From positions 19,502 through 83,501 of the forward strand of contig PKRI01000004.1 of the NCBI GenBank assembly GCA_017577485.1: a stretch of DNA of 64,000 nt, read 5' to 3'. Below are positions 33,975 through 41,832 of this stretch, piece after piece; positions within the stretch are counted from its first letter, which is position 1; each line of letters begins with the position of its first letter. The translations under genes were made by a program, and so were the position numbers. Source of the stretch: Bacillota bacterium (lineage in GTDB: Bacteria > Bacillota > Sulfobacillia > Thermaerobacterales > RSA17). The notes under the pieces are model-generated. The model was not told the origin of the DNA. It was given only the letters and a program-made list of their open reading frames with translations, and searched no databases.

Positions 33975-34940
33975 GTGGCCGACCTGGAACCGGGGCGCAA
34001 ACCCGACTGGCTGAAGATCCGGCTGTCCAGCGGGCCCAACTTCCGCCGCCTGAAGCGGCTGATGGGTGACCTCAACCTGCACACCGTCTGCGAGGAGGCC
34101 CGCTGTCCCAACATCCACGAGTGCTGGGAGTACGGCACCGCCACCTTCATGATCCTGGGCGACATCTGTACCCGCGCCTGCGGGTTCTGCGCCGTCAAGA
34201 CGGGGCTGCCCACCGAACTGGACCTGGCTGAGCCCCAGCGTCTCGCCGAGGCTGTGGCCAGGTTGGGCCTGGAGCACGTGGTCATCACCTCGGTGGCCCG
34301 CGACGACCTCTTCGACGGGGGCGCCTCCATCTTTGCCGACGCCATCCGCGCCGTGCGCGAGCGGGCGCCCGGCGTCACCGTGGAGGTGCTGATCCCCGAC
34401 TTCCAGGGCAGCGCCGCCGCCCTGCGGGTGGTCATGGACGCCGAGCCCGACATCCTCAACCACAACGTGGAGACCGTCCGGCGCCTGTCCCCGCGGGTAC
34501 GGGCCCGGGCCACCCACGACCGCTCGCTGGAACTGCTGCGCCGGGCCAAGGAATTCGCCCGGGAGCGGGGCGCGGCCACGCTGACCAAGTCAGGGTTGAT
34601 GGTGGGGTTGGGCGAGACCTTCGATGAGGTGGTCGAAACCATGCGGGAACTGCGGGCGGTGGAGGTCGACATTCTCACCATCGGCCAGTACCTGCGCCCG
34701 AGCCGGGACCACCTGCCGCTGGCCCGGTTCTGGACGCCCGCCGAGTTCCAGCAGTTGAAGGAGATCGGCCTGGAGATGGGCTTCTCCCACGTGGAGTCGG
34801 GCCCCCTGGTGCGCAGTTCCTACCACGCCCACCGGCAGACCCGCGACGCCCGCGCCGCCGTGGAGGCCGCCGGCCAGGGTGCCGCCCGGGCCGCCGCTGG
34901 CGCTGCGGCTCCGGCCGCCGGCACGGGGGGCGGCGACTGA
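33975..34940 (+). CDS. lipA: Lipoyl synthase
   Basis: Radical-SAM enzyme inserting two sulfurs into octanoyl groups on carrier proteins. The auxiliary cluster cysteines are in CEEARCPNIHEC, the SAM cluster in CTRACGFC, and the C-terminal RSSYHA arginine-serine motif is present. 321 residues, the last 30 an Ala/Gly-rich tail. GTG at 33975 after GGGGGGGATGCCCC. Works directly with lipB, which follows after one base. Confidence 0.96.
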   Translation: MADLEPGRKPDWLKIRLSSGPNFRRLKRLMGDLNLHTVCEEARCPNIHECWEYGTATFMILGDICTRACGFCAVKTGLPTELDLAEPQRLAEAVARLGLEHVVITSVARDDLFDGGASIFADAIRAVRERAPGVTVEVLIPDFQGSAAALRVVMDAEPDILNHNVETVRRLSPRVRARATHDRSLELLRRAKEFARERGAATLTKSGLMVGLGETFDEVVETMRELRAVEVDILTIGQYLRPSRDHLPLARFWTPAEFQQLKEIGLEMGFSHVESGPLVRSSYHAHRQTRDARAAVEAAGQGAARAAAGAAAPAAGTGGGD

Positions 34941-34941
34941 G

Positions 34942-35667
34942 GTGACGGGGCCGGACGGGCTCCTGGCGACGGCCGACCTGGGCCGGCGCACGCCCTACGG
35001 GCCGGTGTGGGCGCTGCAGCAGGACCTGGTCCGGCTGCGCCAGGCGGGCCGCATCGACGACGTGTTCCTGCTGCTGGAGCACGAGCCTGTGTACACCCTG
35101 GGCCGCCACGGCCGTCCGGACAACGTCCTTTGGGACGAGGGGCGCCGGCGGCAGGAAGGCATCGCGCTGTACCACATCGACCGGGGAGGCGACGTGACGT
35201 ACCACGGCCCGGGGCAGGTGGTGGGGTACCCGATCCTGCACCTGGAGCCGCTGGGCCTGGGCGTGCGGGCTTACGTGGAACGGCTGCAGGCCGGGCTCAT
35301 CGCCGCCTGCGCCCGCTTCGGCGTCGAGGCCCGGGCCGTCGAGGGGCTGCCGGGGGTCTGGGTGGGCGACGCCAAGATCGCCGCCATCGGAATCCGCTGT
35401 TCCCGCGGCGTCACCAGCCACGGCTTCGCCCTCAACGTGTCCACGGACCTCAACCACTTCAGCGGCATCATCCCCTGCGGCCTGGGGGACCGCGGGGTCA
35501 CGTCCCTGGAGCGGGAACTGGGCCGGCCGGTGCCCTGGGAGCAGGTGCTGGCCGCCGTGGCCGAGGACGTGGCCCAGGCCCTGGGTTACCGGGGTGTGCG
35601 CTGGATTCCCGCCGGCGAGGTGTACGCCGCGGCCGGCGCGTCACCGCCGGAACAGGTTGCGCAGTAG
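34942..35667 (+). CDS. lipB: Octanoyltransferase
   Basis: Transfers octanoyl from acyl carrier protein to lipoyl domains, supplying LipA. DRGGDVTYHGPGQVVGYPIL is the family signature, AKIAAIGI carries the Lys, and SHGFALNVSTDLNHFSGIIP with Cys in IPCGL the catalytic Cys. 241 residues from the GTG at 34942; GGGGGGCGG at 34925-34933 serves it. Its last 27 bases overlap the 3' end of the convergent proline dehydrogenase gene. Confidence 0.95.
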   Translation: MTGPDGLLATADLGRRTPYGPVWALQQDLVRLRQAGRIDDVFLLLEHEPVYTLGRHGRPDNVLWDEGRRRQEGIALYHIDRGGDVTYHGPGQVVGYPILHLEPLGLGVRAYVERLQAGLIAACARFGVEARAVEGLPGVWVGDAKIAAIGIRCSRGVTSHGFALNVSTDLNHFSGIIPCGLGDRGVTSLERELGRPVPWEQVLAAVAEDVAQALGYRGVRWIPAGEVYAAAGASPPEQVAQ

Positions 35668-36564
35668 GAAGCCCAGGTTGGCCGGCCGCTCCGCCAGCCG
35701 GCGCATCAGGTACGGGTACCAGTCGGTGCCGTAGGGCACGTAGACGCGCACCGTGTAGCCCTCGGCCGCCAGCCTGCGCTGAAGGTCCGGCCGGATGCCC
35801 AGCAGCATCTGGAACTCGAAGCGGTCACGGGGGATGTTGTGCTCGGCCACGAACCGCCGCGTGAAGTCGATGACGGCCTCGTCGTGGGTGGCCACGGCGG
35901 TGTAGCGCCCTTCCTGCAGGTAGTAGGCGATCAGCCGCCGGTAGTTGGCGTCCACGTCGGCCTTGCGGGGATAGGCCCGGTCGGGCGGCTCGGCGTAAGC
36001 CCCTTTGACCAGGCGCACGTTGGCGCCCTGTGCGGCGAGGCCGCGCAGGTCCTCCTCGGACCGGTAGAGCATGGCCTGGATGACCACGCCCACGTTGTCG
36101 AAGTCCTGGCGCAGGCGCCGGTAGATCTCCAGGGTGCGGTCGATGGTGTCCGAGTGCTCCATATCGATGCGGACAAAGTTGCCCAGGGCCGTGGCCCGCT
36201 CCACCACCCGGCGGATGTTCTCGTAGGCCAGGTCGGTGGACAGTTCCAGGCCCAGCTGCGTGAGCTTCACGGAAACATTGGCGTCGAGCCCGTCGGCGGC
36301 GATGCGGTCGAGAATGTCCAGGTAAACGGCGGCGGCGGCCCGGGCCTGGGCCTCCTGCGCCACGCTCTCGCCCAGGTTGTCCAGGGTGACCTTGAGGCCG
36401 TCGCGGTTGAGCCGCTTCACCACCTGCACGGCTTCGTCCAGGGTTTCCCCGGCGGTGAAGCGGCCCGCCCCCAGTTTCATGCCGTAGCGGGTGACCAGTC
36501 GGCGGACGGTGGGGCTGTCGGCCAGGCGAAGGATGATCCAGCGTCCTGCGGTGTCGAGTCCCAT
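35641..36564 (-). CDS. Proline dehydrogenase (first copy)
   Basis: FAD enzyme oxidising L-proline to pyrroline-5-carboxylate. Short monofunctional form of 307 residues with VSVKLTQLGLELS, VRIDMEHSD, VRLVKGAYAEPPDRAYP and the substrate/flavin motif LMRRLAERPANLGFLLRN. ATG at 36564 with GAAGGGGG upstream. It is one of two paralogues in the window (other at 38716); P5C dehydrogenase is at 41833. Convergent overlap with lipB. Nothing in the sequence shows whether it feeds the respiratory chain, though this is the family norm. Confidence 0.92.
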   Translation of the reverse strand: MGLDTAGRWIILRLADSPTVRRLVTRYGMKLGAGRFTAGETLDEAVQVVKRLNRDGLKVTLDNLGESVAQEAQARAAAAVYLDILDRIAADGLDANVSVKLTQLGLELSTDLAYENIRRVVERATALGNFVRIDMEHSDTIDRTLEIYRRLRQDFDNVGVVIQAMLYRSEEDLRGLAAQGANVRLVKGAYAEPPDRAYPRKADVDANYRRLIAYYLQEGRYTAVATHDEAVIDFTRRFVAEHNIPRDRFEFQMLLGIRPDLQRRLAAEGYTVRVYVPYGTDWYPYLMRRLAERPANLGFLLRNLFRR

Positions 36565-36663
36565 AGCGTAGGCAGCCCCCTTCGCAAACTGCGTCGAAAA
36601 CTTCCGGGCGGCCCGGGCGATTCCTCCCGCCCAGGTGCGCCGCCGCCATTGGCCCCGCCGCCG

Positions 36664-37269
36664 TCAGCGGCACCCGCCGCCCGGCCGCCAGTCCGGGTGT
36701 AGGTGGAGAAGCGCCGCCACGGCGTCCGTCAGCGACGCCCGGTAGCGCAGCAGGCCCCGGCCGCTCTCCAGGAGGGCACGGCGGACCGGTCCCTGCAGTT
36801 CCTCCAGGGTGGCCCACCGCACCTCGGCGATCTCCTCGGTGTCCACGGGCCGGGGGTGGGGAGGAGGCTCCGGGCAGAAGGCGGTGAACACGTGGCTCTG
36901 CCAGGAGAGGATCTGGCCGTCGGGGGGAAGGAACAGGGCGTCGACCCGCAGCACGTACCGGTGGAGCCGGGCACGCAGGCCCGTCTCCTCGTAGCCCTCC
37001 CGCAGGGCGCCCTGGTCGGGCGCCTCGCCGGGCCGCACACCGCCGCTGGGTGCCCGGTAGACGCCGGGCGGGTGGAAAGGCTTGCGGATCAGCGCCAGCC
37101 GGCCGGCCGGGTCGAAGATGAACAGCGTCATGTCGTGCCGGCGGCCCCGGTCCAGGCTGCGCTGGACGATGCCGGCCTCGTCGCGGCTGATGGACTGTTC
37201 CACGGTCAGCAGGGCGGGGCGGCCGTAGGCCGCTTCCAACCGGGCGACGGCTTCGGCGTCGACGTGCAC
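36664..37269 (-). CDS. Nudix hydrolase
   Basis: 201 residues. The complete Nudix box GGVRPGEAPDQGALREGYEE, followed by TGL, is near residue 76-98, with Glu and Arg ligands intact. The flanking LFIFDPAGRLALIRKPFHPP and WATLEEL are typical of Nudix proteins that act on nucleoside-diphosphate-linked substrates, but specificity cannot be read. GTG start at 37269 with GGGGGTG five bases upstream. Placed downstream of the DUF3243 gene on the same strand, separated by a hairpin. Confidence 0.82.
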   Translation of the reverse strand: MHVDAEAVARLEAAYGRPALLTVEQSISRDEAGIVQRSLDRGRRHDMTLFIFDPAGRLALIRKPFHPPGVYRAPSGGVRPGEAPDQGALREGYEETGLRARLHRYVLRVDALFLPPDGQILSWQSHVFTAFCPEPPPHPRPVDTEEIAEVRWATLEELQGPVRRALLESGRGLLRYRASLTDAVAALLHLHPDWRPGGGCR

Positions 37270-37277
37270 GGCAGCAC

Positions 37278-37304
37278 CCCCGGCGGGGGAATTCGCCGCC
37301 GGGG
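37278..37304. repeat. Inverted repeat between DUF3243 and Nudix genes
   Basis: CCCCGGCG (37278-37285) and CGCCGGGG (37297-37304) around 11 bases. No T tract on either strand. It could weaken read-through from the DUF3243 gene. Confidence 0.35.
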
Positions 37305-37344
37305 TCCCGGTCCCCGCCCGTCCCGAGCGGGGAGGGGCTGCGGA

Positions 37345-37629
37345 TCAGCCCTCGCCGCCGCGGCTGCCCACCGGAGCCGGTGCCGACTTCTCGGCCACCC
37401 GCAGCAGGGCGCGGCTGATGACCCGCTTCTCCTCTTCGTTGCACACGTCCCAGAATTCCTTGAGCAGCCGCTGCTCGTAGGTGCGGGGTTCCGCCTCGCG
37501 GGCCAGCCAGTCGCCGATCTGGGCGGTGATGGCCGCCACGTCCTCGTCGCTCATGCCCATGCGCTTGGCCTCGCCGGCCCGCTCCCGCAGGCGGTCCAGC
37601 ATGTGCCGGAAGTTCTCGCTGAAGGCCAC
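37345..37629 (-). CDS. DUF3243 family protein (YmfJ-like)
   Basis: 94 residues, helical and acidic. The pattern RLRERAGEAKRMGMSDEDVA and IGDWLAREAEPRTYEQRLLK then EFWDVCNEEEKRVIS matches YmfJ of B. subtilis. GTG at 37629 is preferred since GGGAGGG lies five bases upstream; the frame extends beyond it across the divergent intergenic region without support. In B. subtilis ymfJ belongs to the same chromosomal arc. Function unknown. Confidence 0.78.
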   Translation of the reverse strand: MAFSENFRHMLDRLRERAGEAKRMGMSDEDVAAITAQIGDWLAREAEPRTYEQRLLKEFWDVCNEEEKRVISRALLRVAEKSAPAPVGSRGGEG

Positions 37630-37729
37630 AGGAGCCCTCCCTTCCGGAGAGAAGTCGAAGCAGGGTAAGTGTTTGACGGGCATCGCCCGGCTATACCCCC
37701 GCACCCCGAACCCAGAAGGAGGGCCGGTC

Positions 37730-38716
37730 GTGAAGATCCGCTGGCTCAGCGGCGACGACGTTGCTTCGGTGCTGACCATGGAGGCGGCCGTGGAGGCGGT
37801 CCGCCAGGCCTACGTCGCAGTCTACCGCCGGACGGTGCAGATGCCCCTGCGCATGCACCTGCCCTCGGAGCGGTACGGGGGGCTCAACCTGTTCATGCCC
37901 TCCAGCGACCCCGACCTGGGCCGCACGGTGCTGAAGGCGCTGTCGGTGTACGGCGACAACCCGGCGCGGGGCCTGCCCGCCATCATGGGCGTGGTGCTGG
38001 TGTTTGACGCGGTCGACGGCCGGCCGCTGGCCGTCATGGACGCCGCCCGCCTCACCGGGCTGCGGACGGGCGCCGCCAGCGGCGTGTCCAGCCAGGTCCT
38101 GGCCCGCCCGGACAGCCGTGTCCTGGCGGTGATCGGCGCAGGAGCCCAAGCGCCGTTCCAGGTGGACGCGGTGCTGGCCGTGCGCCCCATCGAGGAGGTG
38201 CGGCTCTACTCGCGGACCCGCTCCCGGGCCGAGGCCCTGGCCGCCCAGGTGCGGCAGCGCCGCCCGGACCTGCGGGTGGTGGTGACCGATTCCGCCGGCG
38301 CCGCCGTCCGCGAGGCCGACATCATCTGTACCGCCACCAACGCCGTGGAGCCCGTGCTGGCCGACGCCGACGTGAAGCCCGGCACCCACGTCAGCGCCGT
38401 GGGCAGTTTCACGCCGGCCATGCGGGAACTGCCGGCGGATCTGCTGGCGAGGGCCGGACGGGTCTACGTGGACCAGCGGGAAGCGGCCCTGGAGGAGGCC
38501 GGGGAGGTCATCCACGCCCTGCAGGCCGGTGTGCTGGCCGAGGACGCCCTCATCGAACTGGGAGCGGTCCTGGCGGGTGAGGCAGAAGGCCGGCGGGATC
38601 CCGAAGAAGTGACGGTGTTCAAGAGTTCCGGCCTGGCCGCCCAGGACCTTTACGCCGCGGCCCGCGCCCTGGAGGCCGCCGAAAGCCGCGGGGCGGGCGT
38701 CGAGGTCAGTCTCTGA
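37730..38716 (+). CDS. Ornithine cyclodeaminase/mu-crystallin family protein
   Basis: 328 residues of the OCD/AlaDH/ketimine reductase family. Lys69 (VLKAL) and Arg112 (GLRTGAAS) align with substrate residues; AVIGAGAQAPFQVDAVLAV is the NAD loop. Ornithine cyclodeaminase forms proline and ammonia; relatives reduce cyclic imines or oxidise alanine. At the place of the ELD catalytic Asp of ornithine cyclodeaminase this protein has E-L-P (residues 233-235), so the exact reaction is doubtful. GTG at 37730 after GAAGGAGGG. Its TGA overlaps the ATG of a proline dehydrogenase, supporting a proline-related role. Confidence 0.75.
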   Translation: MKIRWLSGDDVASVLTMEAAVEAVRQAYVAVYRRTVQMPLRMHLPSERYGGLNLFMPSSDPDLGRTVLKALSVYGDNPARGLPAIMGVVLVFDAVDGRPLAVMDAARLTGLRTGAASGVSSQVLARPDSRVLAVIGAGAQAPFQVDAVLAVRPIEEVRLYSRTRSRAEALAAQVRQRRPDLRVVVTDSAGAAVREADIICTATNAVEPVLADADVKPGTHVSAVGSFTPAMRELPADLLARAGRVYVDQREAALEEAGEVIHALQAGVLAEDALIELGAVLAGEAEGRRDPEEVTVFKSSGLAAQDLYAAARALEAAESRGAGVEVSL

Positions 38717-39654
38717 TGGCTGCGCTGGCCCGGGCCGTCGTCCTCAAGGTGTTCCAGCGCCCGGGGGTGCGGCGGTGGATGGAGCGGCACGGCATGGCGC
38801 TGGGCGCGGGGCGCTTCGTAGCCGGCGAGACCGCCGGGGACGCCCTGCGGGTGGCCGCCGGCCTGCTGGCGGCGGGCCGGCGGGTGTCGCTGACCCATCT
38901 GGGTGAGTACACCAGCGACGCGGCGGCGGCCCGGGCCGCCGCCGACACGTACGTGGACCTCCTGGCCGCTGCCCGCAGCCGGGCCCTCGAGGTCGGCCTT
39001 TCCATCAAGTTGACGCAGTTGGGGCTGGACCTGGACCTCGACGTGTGCCTCGAGAACACCCGCCGGGTGCTGGACGCGGCCGCCGGTGCCGGCGCCCTGG
39101 TCGAGATCGACATGGAGGACTCGGCCCGCGTGGACGCCACCCTGGCCGTCTTCCAGCGCCTGGCGCCGGAATACCCGTTCCTGGGCGTCTGCCTGCAAGC
39201 CTACCTGCATCGGACCCCGGACGACATCCAGCGCCTGGCGCCCCTGCGGCCGCGGATCAGGCTGGTCAAGGGCGCCTACGCCGAGCCGCCGTCGGTGGCG
39301 CTGCAGGACCGGGCGGCGGTGACCCGGCGGTACCTGGAACTGGCGCGCCGGTTGATGGACGCCGGGTGCTTTCTGGCCGCGGCGAGCCATGACGGCGCGT
39401 TGCTGCGGGAGGTCCTGGGCGAGGCGCGGCGCCGCGGCCTGGGACCCGACCGCTACGAGGTGCAGATGCTGCGGGGCATCAACCCGTCCCTGCAGGAAGG
39501 CCTGGTGGCGGCGGGCGAGCCGGTCCGGGTGCTGGTGGTCTACGGCCGCGAGTGGTACCCCTGGTTCGTTCGCCGCCTGGCGGAACGGCCCGCCAACGTG
39601 GGCATGCTGCTGCGGAACCTGGTCTCGCCCGCCGCGCGCCGCCGGGGACCGTAG
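38716..39654 (+). CDS. Proline dehydrogenase (second copy)
   Basis: 312 residues, paralogue of the gene at 35641. Shared blocks: LSIKLTQLGLDLDLD, VEIDMEDSA, IRLVKGAYAEPPSVALQ and FVRRLAERPANVGMLLRN. ATG at 38716 shares one base with the stop of the OCD-family gene (TGATG), so the two are translationally coupled. The two dehydrogenases differ at many surface positions, consistent with divergent regulation or substrate (for example hydroxyproline), which the sequence alone cannot settle. Confidence 0.9.
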   Translation: MAALARAVVLKVFQRPGVRRWMERHGMALGAGRFVAGETAGDALRVAAGLLAAGRRVSLTHLGEYTSDAAAARAAADTYVDLLAAARSRALEVGLSIKLTQLGLDLDLDVCLENTRRVLDAAAGAGALVEIDMEDSARVDATLAVFQRLAPEYPFLGVCLQAYLHRTPDDIQRLAPLRPRIRLVKGAYAEPPSVALQDRAAVTRRYLELARRLMDAGCFLAAASHDGALLREVLGEARRRGLGPDRYEVQMLRGINPSLQEGLVAAGEPVRVLVVYGREWYPWFVRRLAERPANVGMLLRNLVSPAARRRGP

Positions 39655-39938
39655 GGCGGGAAGCCATCCCAACGCGGCGGCCCCGTGCAGCGAAGGAACT
39701 TTGGGAACCTTAAACGGCCCCGGGGGGACGTCCCCGGGCAGCCTAAGGAACCGCGCGCACCCTAATCCAGCTATTCCGGGCACGGGACGCGGCTGAACCC
39801 GAATCTTAAGGCACCCACGGTGCCTTCGCGTGGGCGGGACCGCTCACTTCAGGAAGATTGGGCACTCAGAGTGCCTTACCGTACGGCTCCGGCCCGGGCC
39901 TGAGCCGGGTCCCGGACAGGTGTCCGGGCCTACCGCCT
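39655..39938. other. Hairpin-rich non-coding region between convergent genes
   Basis: 284 bases without a credible gene, less G+C-rich than its surroundings. Five stem-loops: CCCGGGG/CCCCGGG (39719-39738, containing the palindrome GGGGACGTCCCC), AAGGCACC/GGTGCCTT (39808-39826), GGCACT/AGTGCC (39861-39875), CCGGC/GCCGG (39889-39908), CCCGGACA/TGTCCGGG (39911-39928). Two share GGCAC...GTGCCTT. None has a strong U tract. Could be stacked bidirectional terminators, a structured RNA, or remains of a mobile element. Confidence 0.5.
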
Positions 39939-41621
39939 CTAGTACCCCCCGGCCTGCAGGTGGCGGTCGATGACGGACCAGGCTTCGGGCTCCTCCAGTC
40001 CCAGGCGCCAGGAGGCCACGCCGGCCAGGCGATAGCGGCGGACCACGTCCAGCCGCAGTGCCAGCGAGCGCTCGTCCTCCAGCCACACGTGCCGCCAGGA
40101 CCCCGGCGCCTGCTGCCAGCCGGCATAGAGCTGGCCCGCCTCTTCGTCCCAGACCGGTTCGACGCCGGCCTCCCGGGCCAGGGCCAGGCCGCGGCCCATG
40201 GACACGGCGCGGGACCGCACGTCTGGGCGTCCCTCGCCGTCTTGGGTCACGTCCCACACCCGCACGTAAAAGGGAATCCCCAGCACCAGCTTGTGGGCCG
40301 GCACCTCTTCCAGCATGCGACGGATGCCGTCCTCCACCCAGGCCACTTCCGATACCGACCCTGGGCCCGAGGAGCCGGTGTGCTGGTCGTAGGCCATGAC
40401 GATCACGTAGTCCGCGGCCCTGCCCAGGGCGGCCCGGTCGTAAACCAGCGACCAGTTGGGGCTGCTGGAATAGAGGGTCACGTCCACCGAGGTCACCAGG
40501 CCCTGGGCCCGGGCCAGGCCGGCCAGTTCCTCCACGAAGGCCGCATAGGCGTCGCGGTCGGCCAGGTGCATGTTCTCGAAATCCAGGTTGATCCCGTCCA
40601 GCCGGTACAGGGCGGCCAGGGCCACCAACTGCCGCGCCGCCCTGAGGCGGGCGGCCGGGTCGTTCAGGAAGCGCGACGTCCGGTCGGGATCAAAGCCGTT
40701 GGAAACCAGCGCCCACACATAGCGGCCGTGGGCGTGGGCCCAGTGCACGAAGGCGGGGTTGGCGATGCTGCGGACCGACCCGTCGGCCTCGATCTCGAAC
40801 CAGGTGGGGGAGAGGACGTTGACGCCCGGGGGCGGGCTGCCCTCCGGCTCGCCGGAGCGGGCCCTGGTCTCCTGGACCCAGGTCAGGTTGACCGGCTTCA
40901 GCAGCGACCAGCCCGGCAGGTCGTGGCGCGGGACCCGGGCCGACTCGCCCGCGGCCTGCGGCGCCCGCGGCGGCAGCAGGCGGACCTGGCGCTTGTCCAT
41001 GTATCCCAGCACGCCCCCTGCGCGGACCCGCAGCCAGCCGCCGTCCTCCTCCGCGAAGACCCGCACCGTGTCGCCGGGCCGGGCATCGGCGGCGATGGGG
41101 GCGGTCCGTCGGGGCTCGGCGCGGACCGGCGCCGCCTCCATGACCTCCGCCTCCAGCACCGGCTCAGCCAGGGAGTCCACCACCACCGCCGGGCCCTCCC
41201 GGTGGATGGACACGGGAAACAGCCGCTCGACGAGGGCGGCGCTCACGTAGAGCCGCCCATGCACGCGGTGGTCGGGGACGGGGATGTCCAGTTCCTCCAG
41301 GTCCAAACGGGCGGCGGACGCCTGCAGGTCGGCCTGCAGCAGCCCCCGGGGACTGCTGATCACGGCCAGGCCGTCCTGGTCCACCAGACGGCCGCCCAGT
41401 TCCTCCACCAGCGCGGCCGGGACCAGCACGTCGCCGCCGGTCAGCACGGGAGGGAGGTCCAGCAGGCGGTCACCCAGCACCAGGCGGGGCTGCCGGTCCG
41501 GCGGTAGGCGCCGGGACGTTTCCACCAAGTCGAACAGGAAGGCGCCGGCCGTGGCCAGCACCCCCAGCAGCAGTCCCAGCACCAGCCAGGGCGCCGTCCG
41601 GGCGGTGGTCAGGGTCGGCAT
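39939..41621 (-). CDS. GH18 glycoside hydrolase with SH3 domain, membrane-anchored
   Basis: About 560 residues. One N-terminal membrane helix (WLVLGLLLGVLATAGAFLF), a copper-amine-oxidase-N-like repeat region (about 45-140), an SH3-type domain (about 178-218, DTVRVFAEEDGGWLRVR), then a chitinase-like GH18 barrel with DGINLDFE at 342-349 carrying the catalytic Glu. Similar architectures in Bacillota are spore-cortex or cell-wall hydrolases (YaaH/SleL type). ATG at 41621 is preferred, nine bases after GGTGGAGG; an ATG at 41630 lies right against that site. The target glycan is not known. Confidence 0.82.
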   Translation of the reverse strand: MPTLTTARTAPWLVLGLLLGVLATAGAFLFDLVETSRRLPPDRQPRLVLGDRLLDLPPVLTGGDVLVPAALVEELGGRLVDQDGLAVISSPRGLLQADLQASAARLDLEELDIPVPDHRVHGRLYVSAALVERLFPVSIHREGPAVVVDSLAEPVLEAEVMEAAPVRAEPRRTAPIAADARPGDTVRVFAEEDGGWLRVRAGGVLGYMDKRQVRLLPPRAPQAAGESARVPRHDLPGWSLLKPVNLTWVQETRARSGEPEGSPPPGVNVLSPTWFEIEADGSVRSIANPAFVHWAHAHGRYVWALVSNGFDPDRTSRFLNDPAARLRAARQLVALAALYRLDGINLDFENMHLADRDAYAAFVEELAGLARAQGLVTSVDVTLYSSSPNWSLVYDRAALGRAADYVIVMAYDQHTGSSGPGSVSEVAWVEDGIRRMLEEVPAHKLVLGIPFYVRVWDVTQDGEGRPDVRSRAVSMGRGLALAREAGVEPVWDEEAGQLYAGWQQAPGSWRHVWLEDERSLALRLDVVRRYRLAGVASWRLGLEEPEAWSVIDRHLQAGGY

Positions 41622-41726
41622 CGGGTTCATCCTCCACCCTGGCCGCTGGTTCGAGCGGCGCCGCGCCGGTCCTATCGGGACGCCCCCGCCTTAACGGAAC
41701 GGTAACAGGAGCGGTACGGCCGCACG

Positions 41727-41767
41727 GGCGGCGCCGGGCGGGAATTACAGGCGGCGCCGGGCGGGAA
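41727..41767. repeat. Two 18-bp direct repeats
   Basis: GGCGGCGCCGGGCGGGAA occurs at 41727-41744 and again at 41750-41767, a 23-base period, in the gap between the GH18 and P5C dehydrogenase genes and next to the terminator at 41766. Confidence 0.7.
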
Positions 41768-41807
41768 GAAGGAAAGCCGCCCCGGCGGGAGCATCCGCCG
41801 GGGCGGC
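41766..41807 (-). terminator. Intrinsic terminator of the P5C dehydrogenase gene
   Basis: On the complement strand a perfect 13-bp stem GCCGCCCCGGCGG/CCGCCGGGGCGGC (41776-41788 with 41795-41807, 6-base loop) is followed by TTTCCTTCTT. It lies 25 bases beyond the stop codon at 41833. Confidence 0.88.
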
Positions 41808-41832
41808 CGGGCTGCTGTGTGGCGGTGGGGAG

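Noticed and set aside
37673..37697. TTGACG...TATACC as promoter for the OCD-family gene
   Set aside because: The spacer is only 13 bases, too short for a sigma-A promoter; no better pair was found in the gap.
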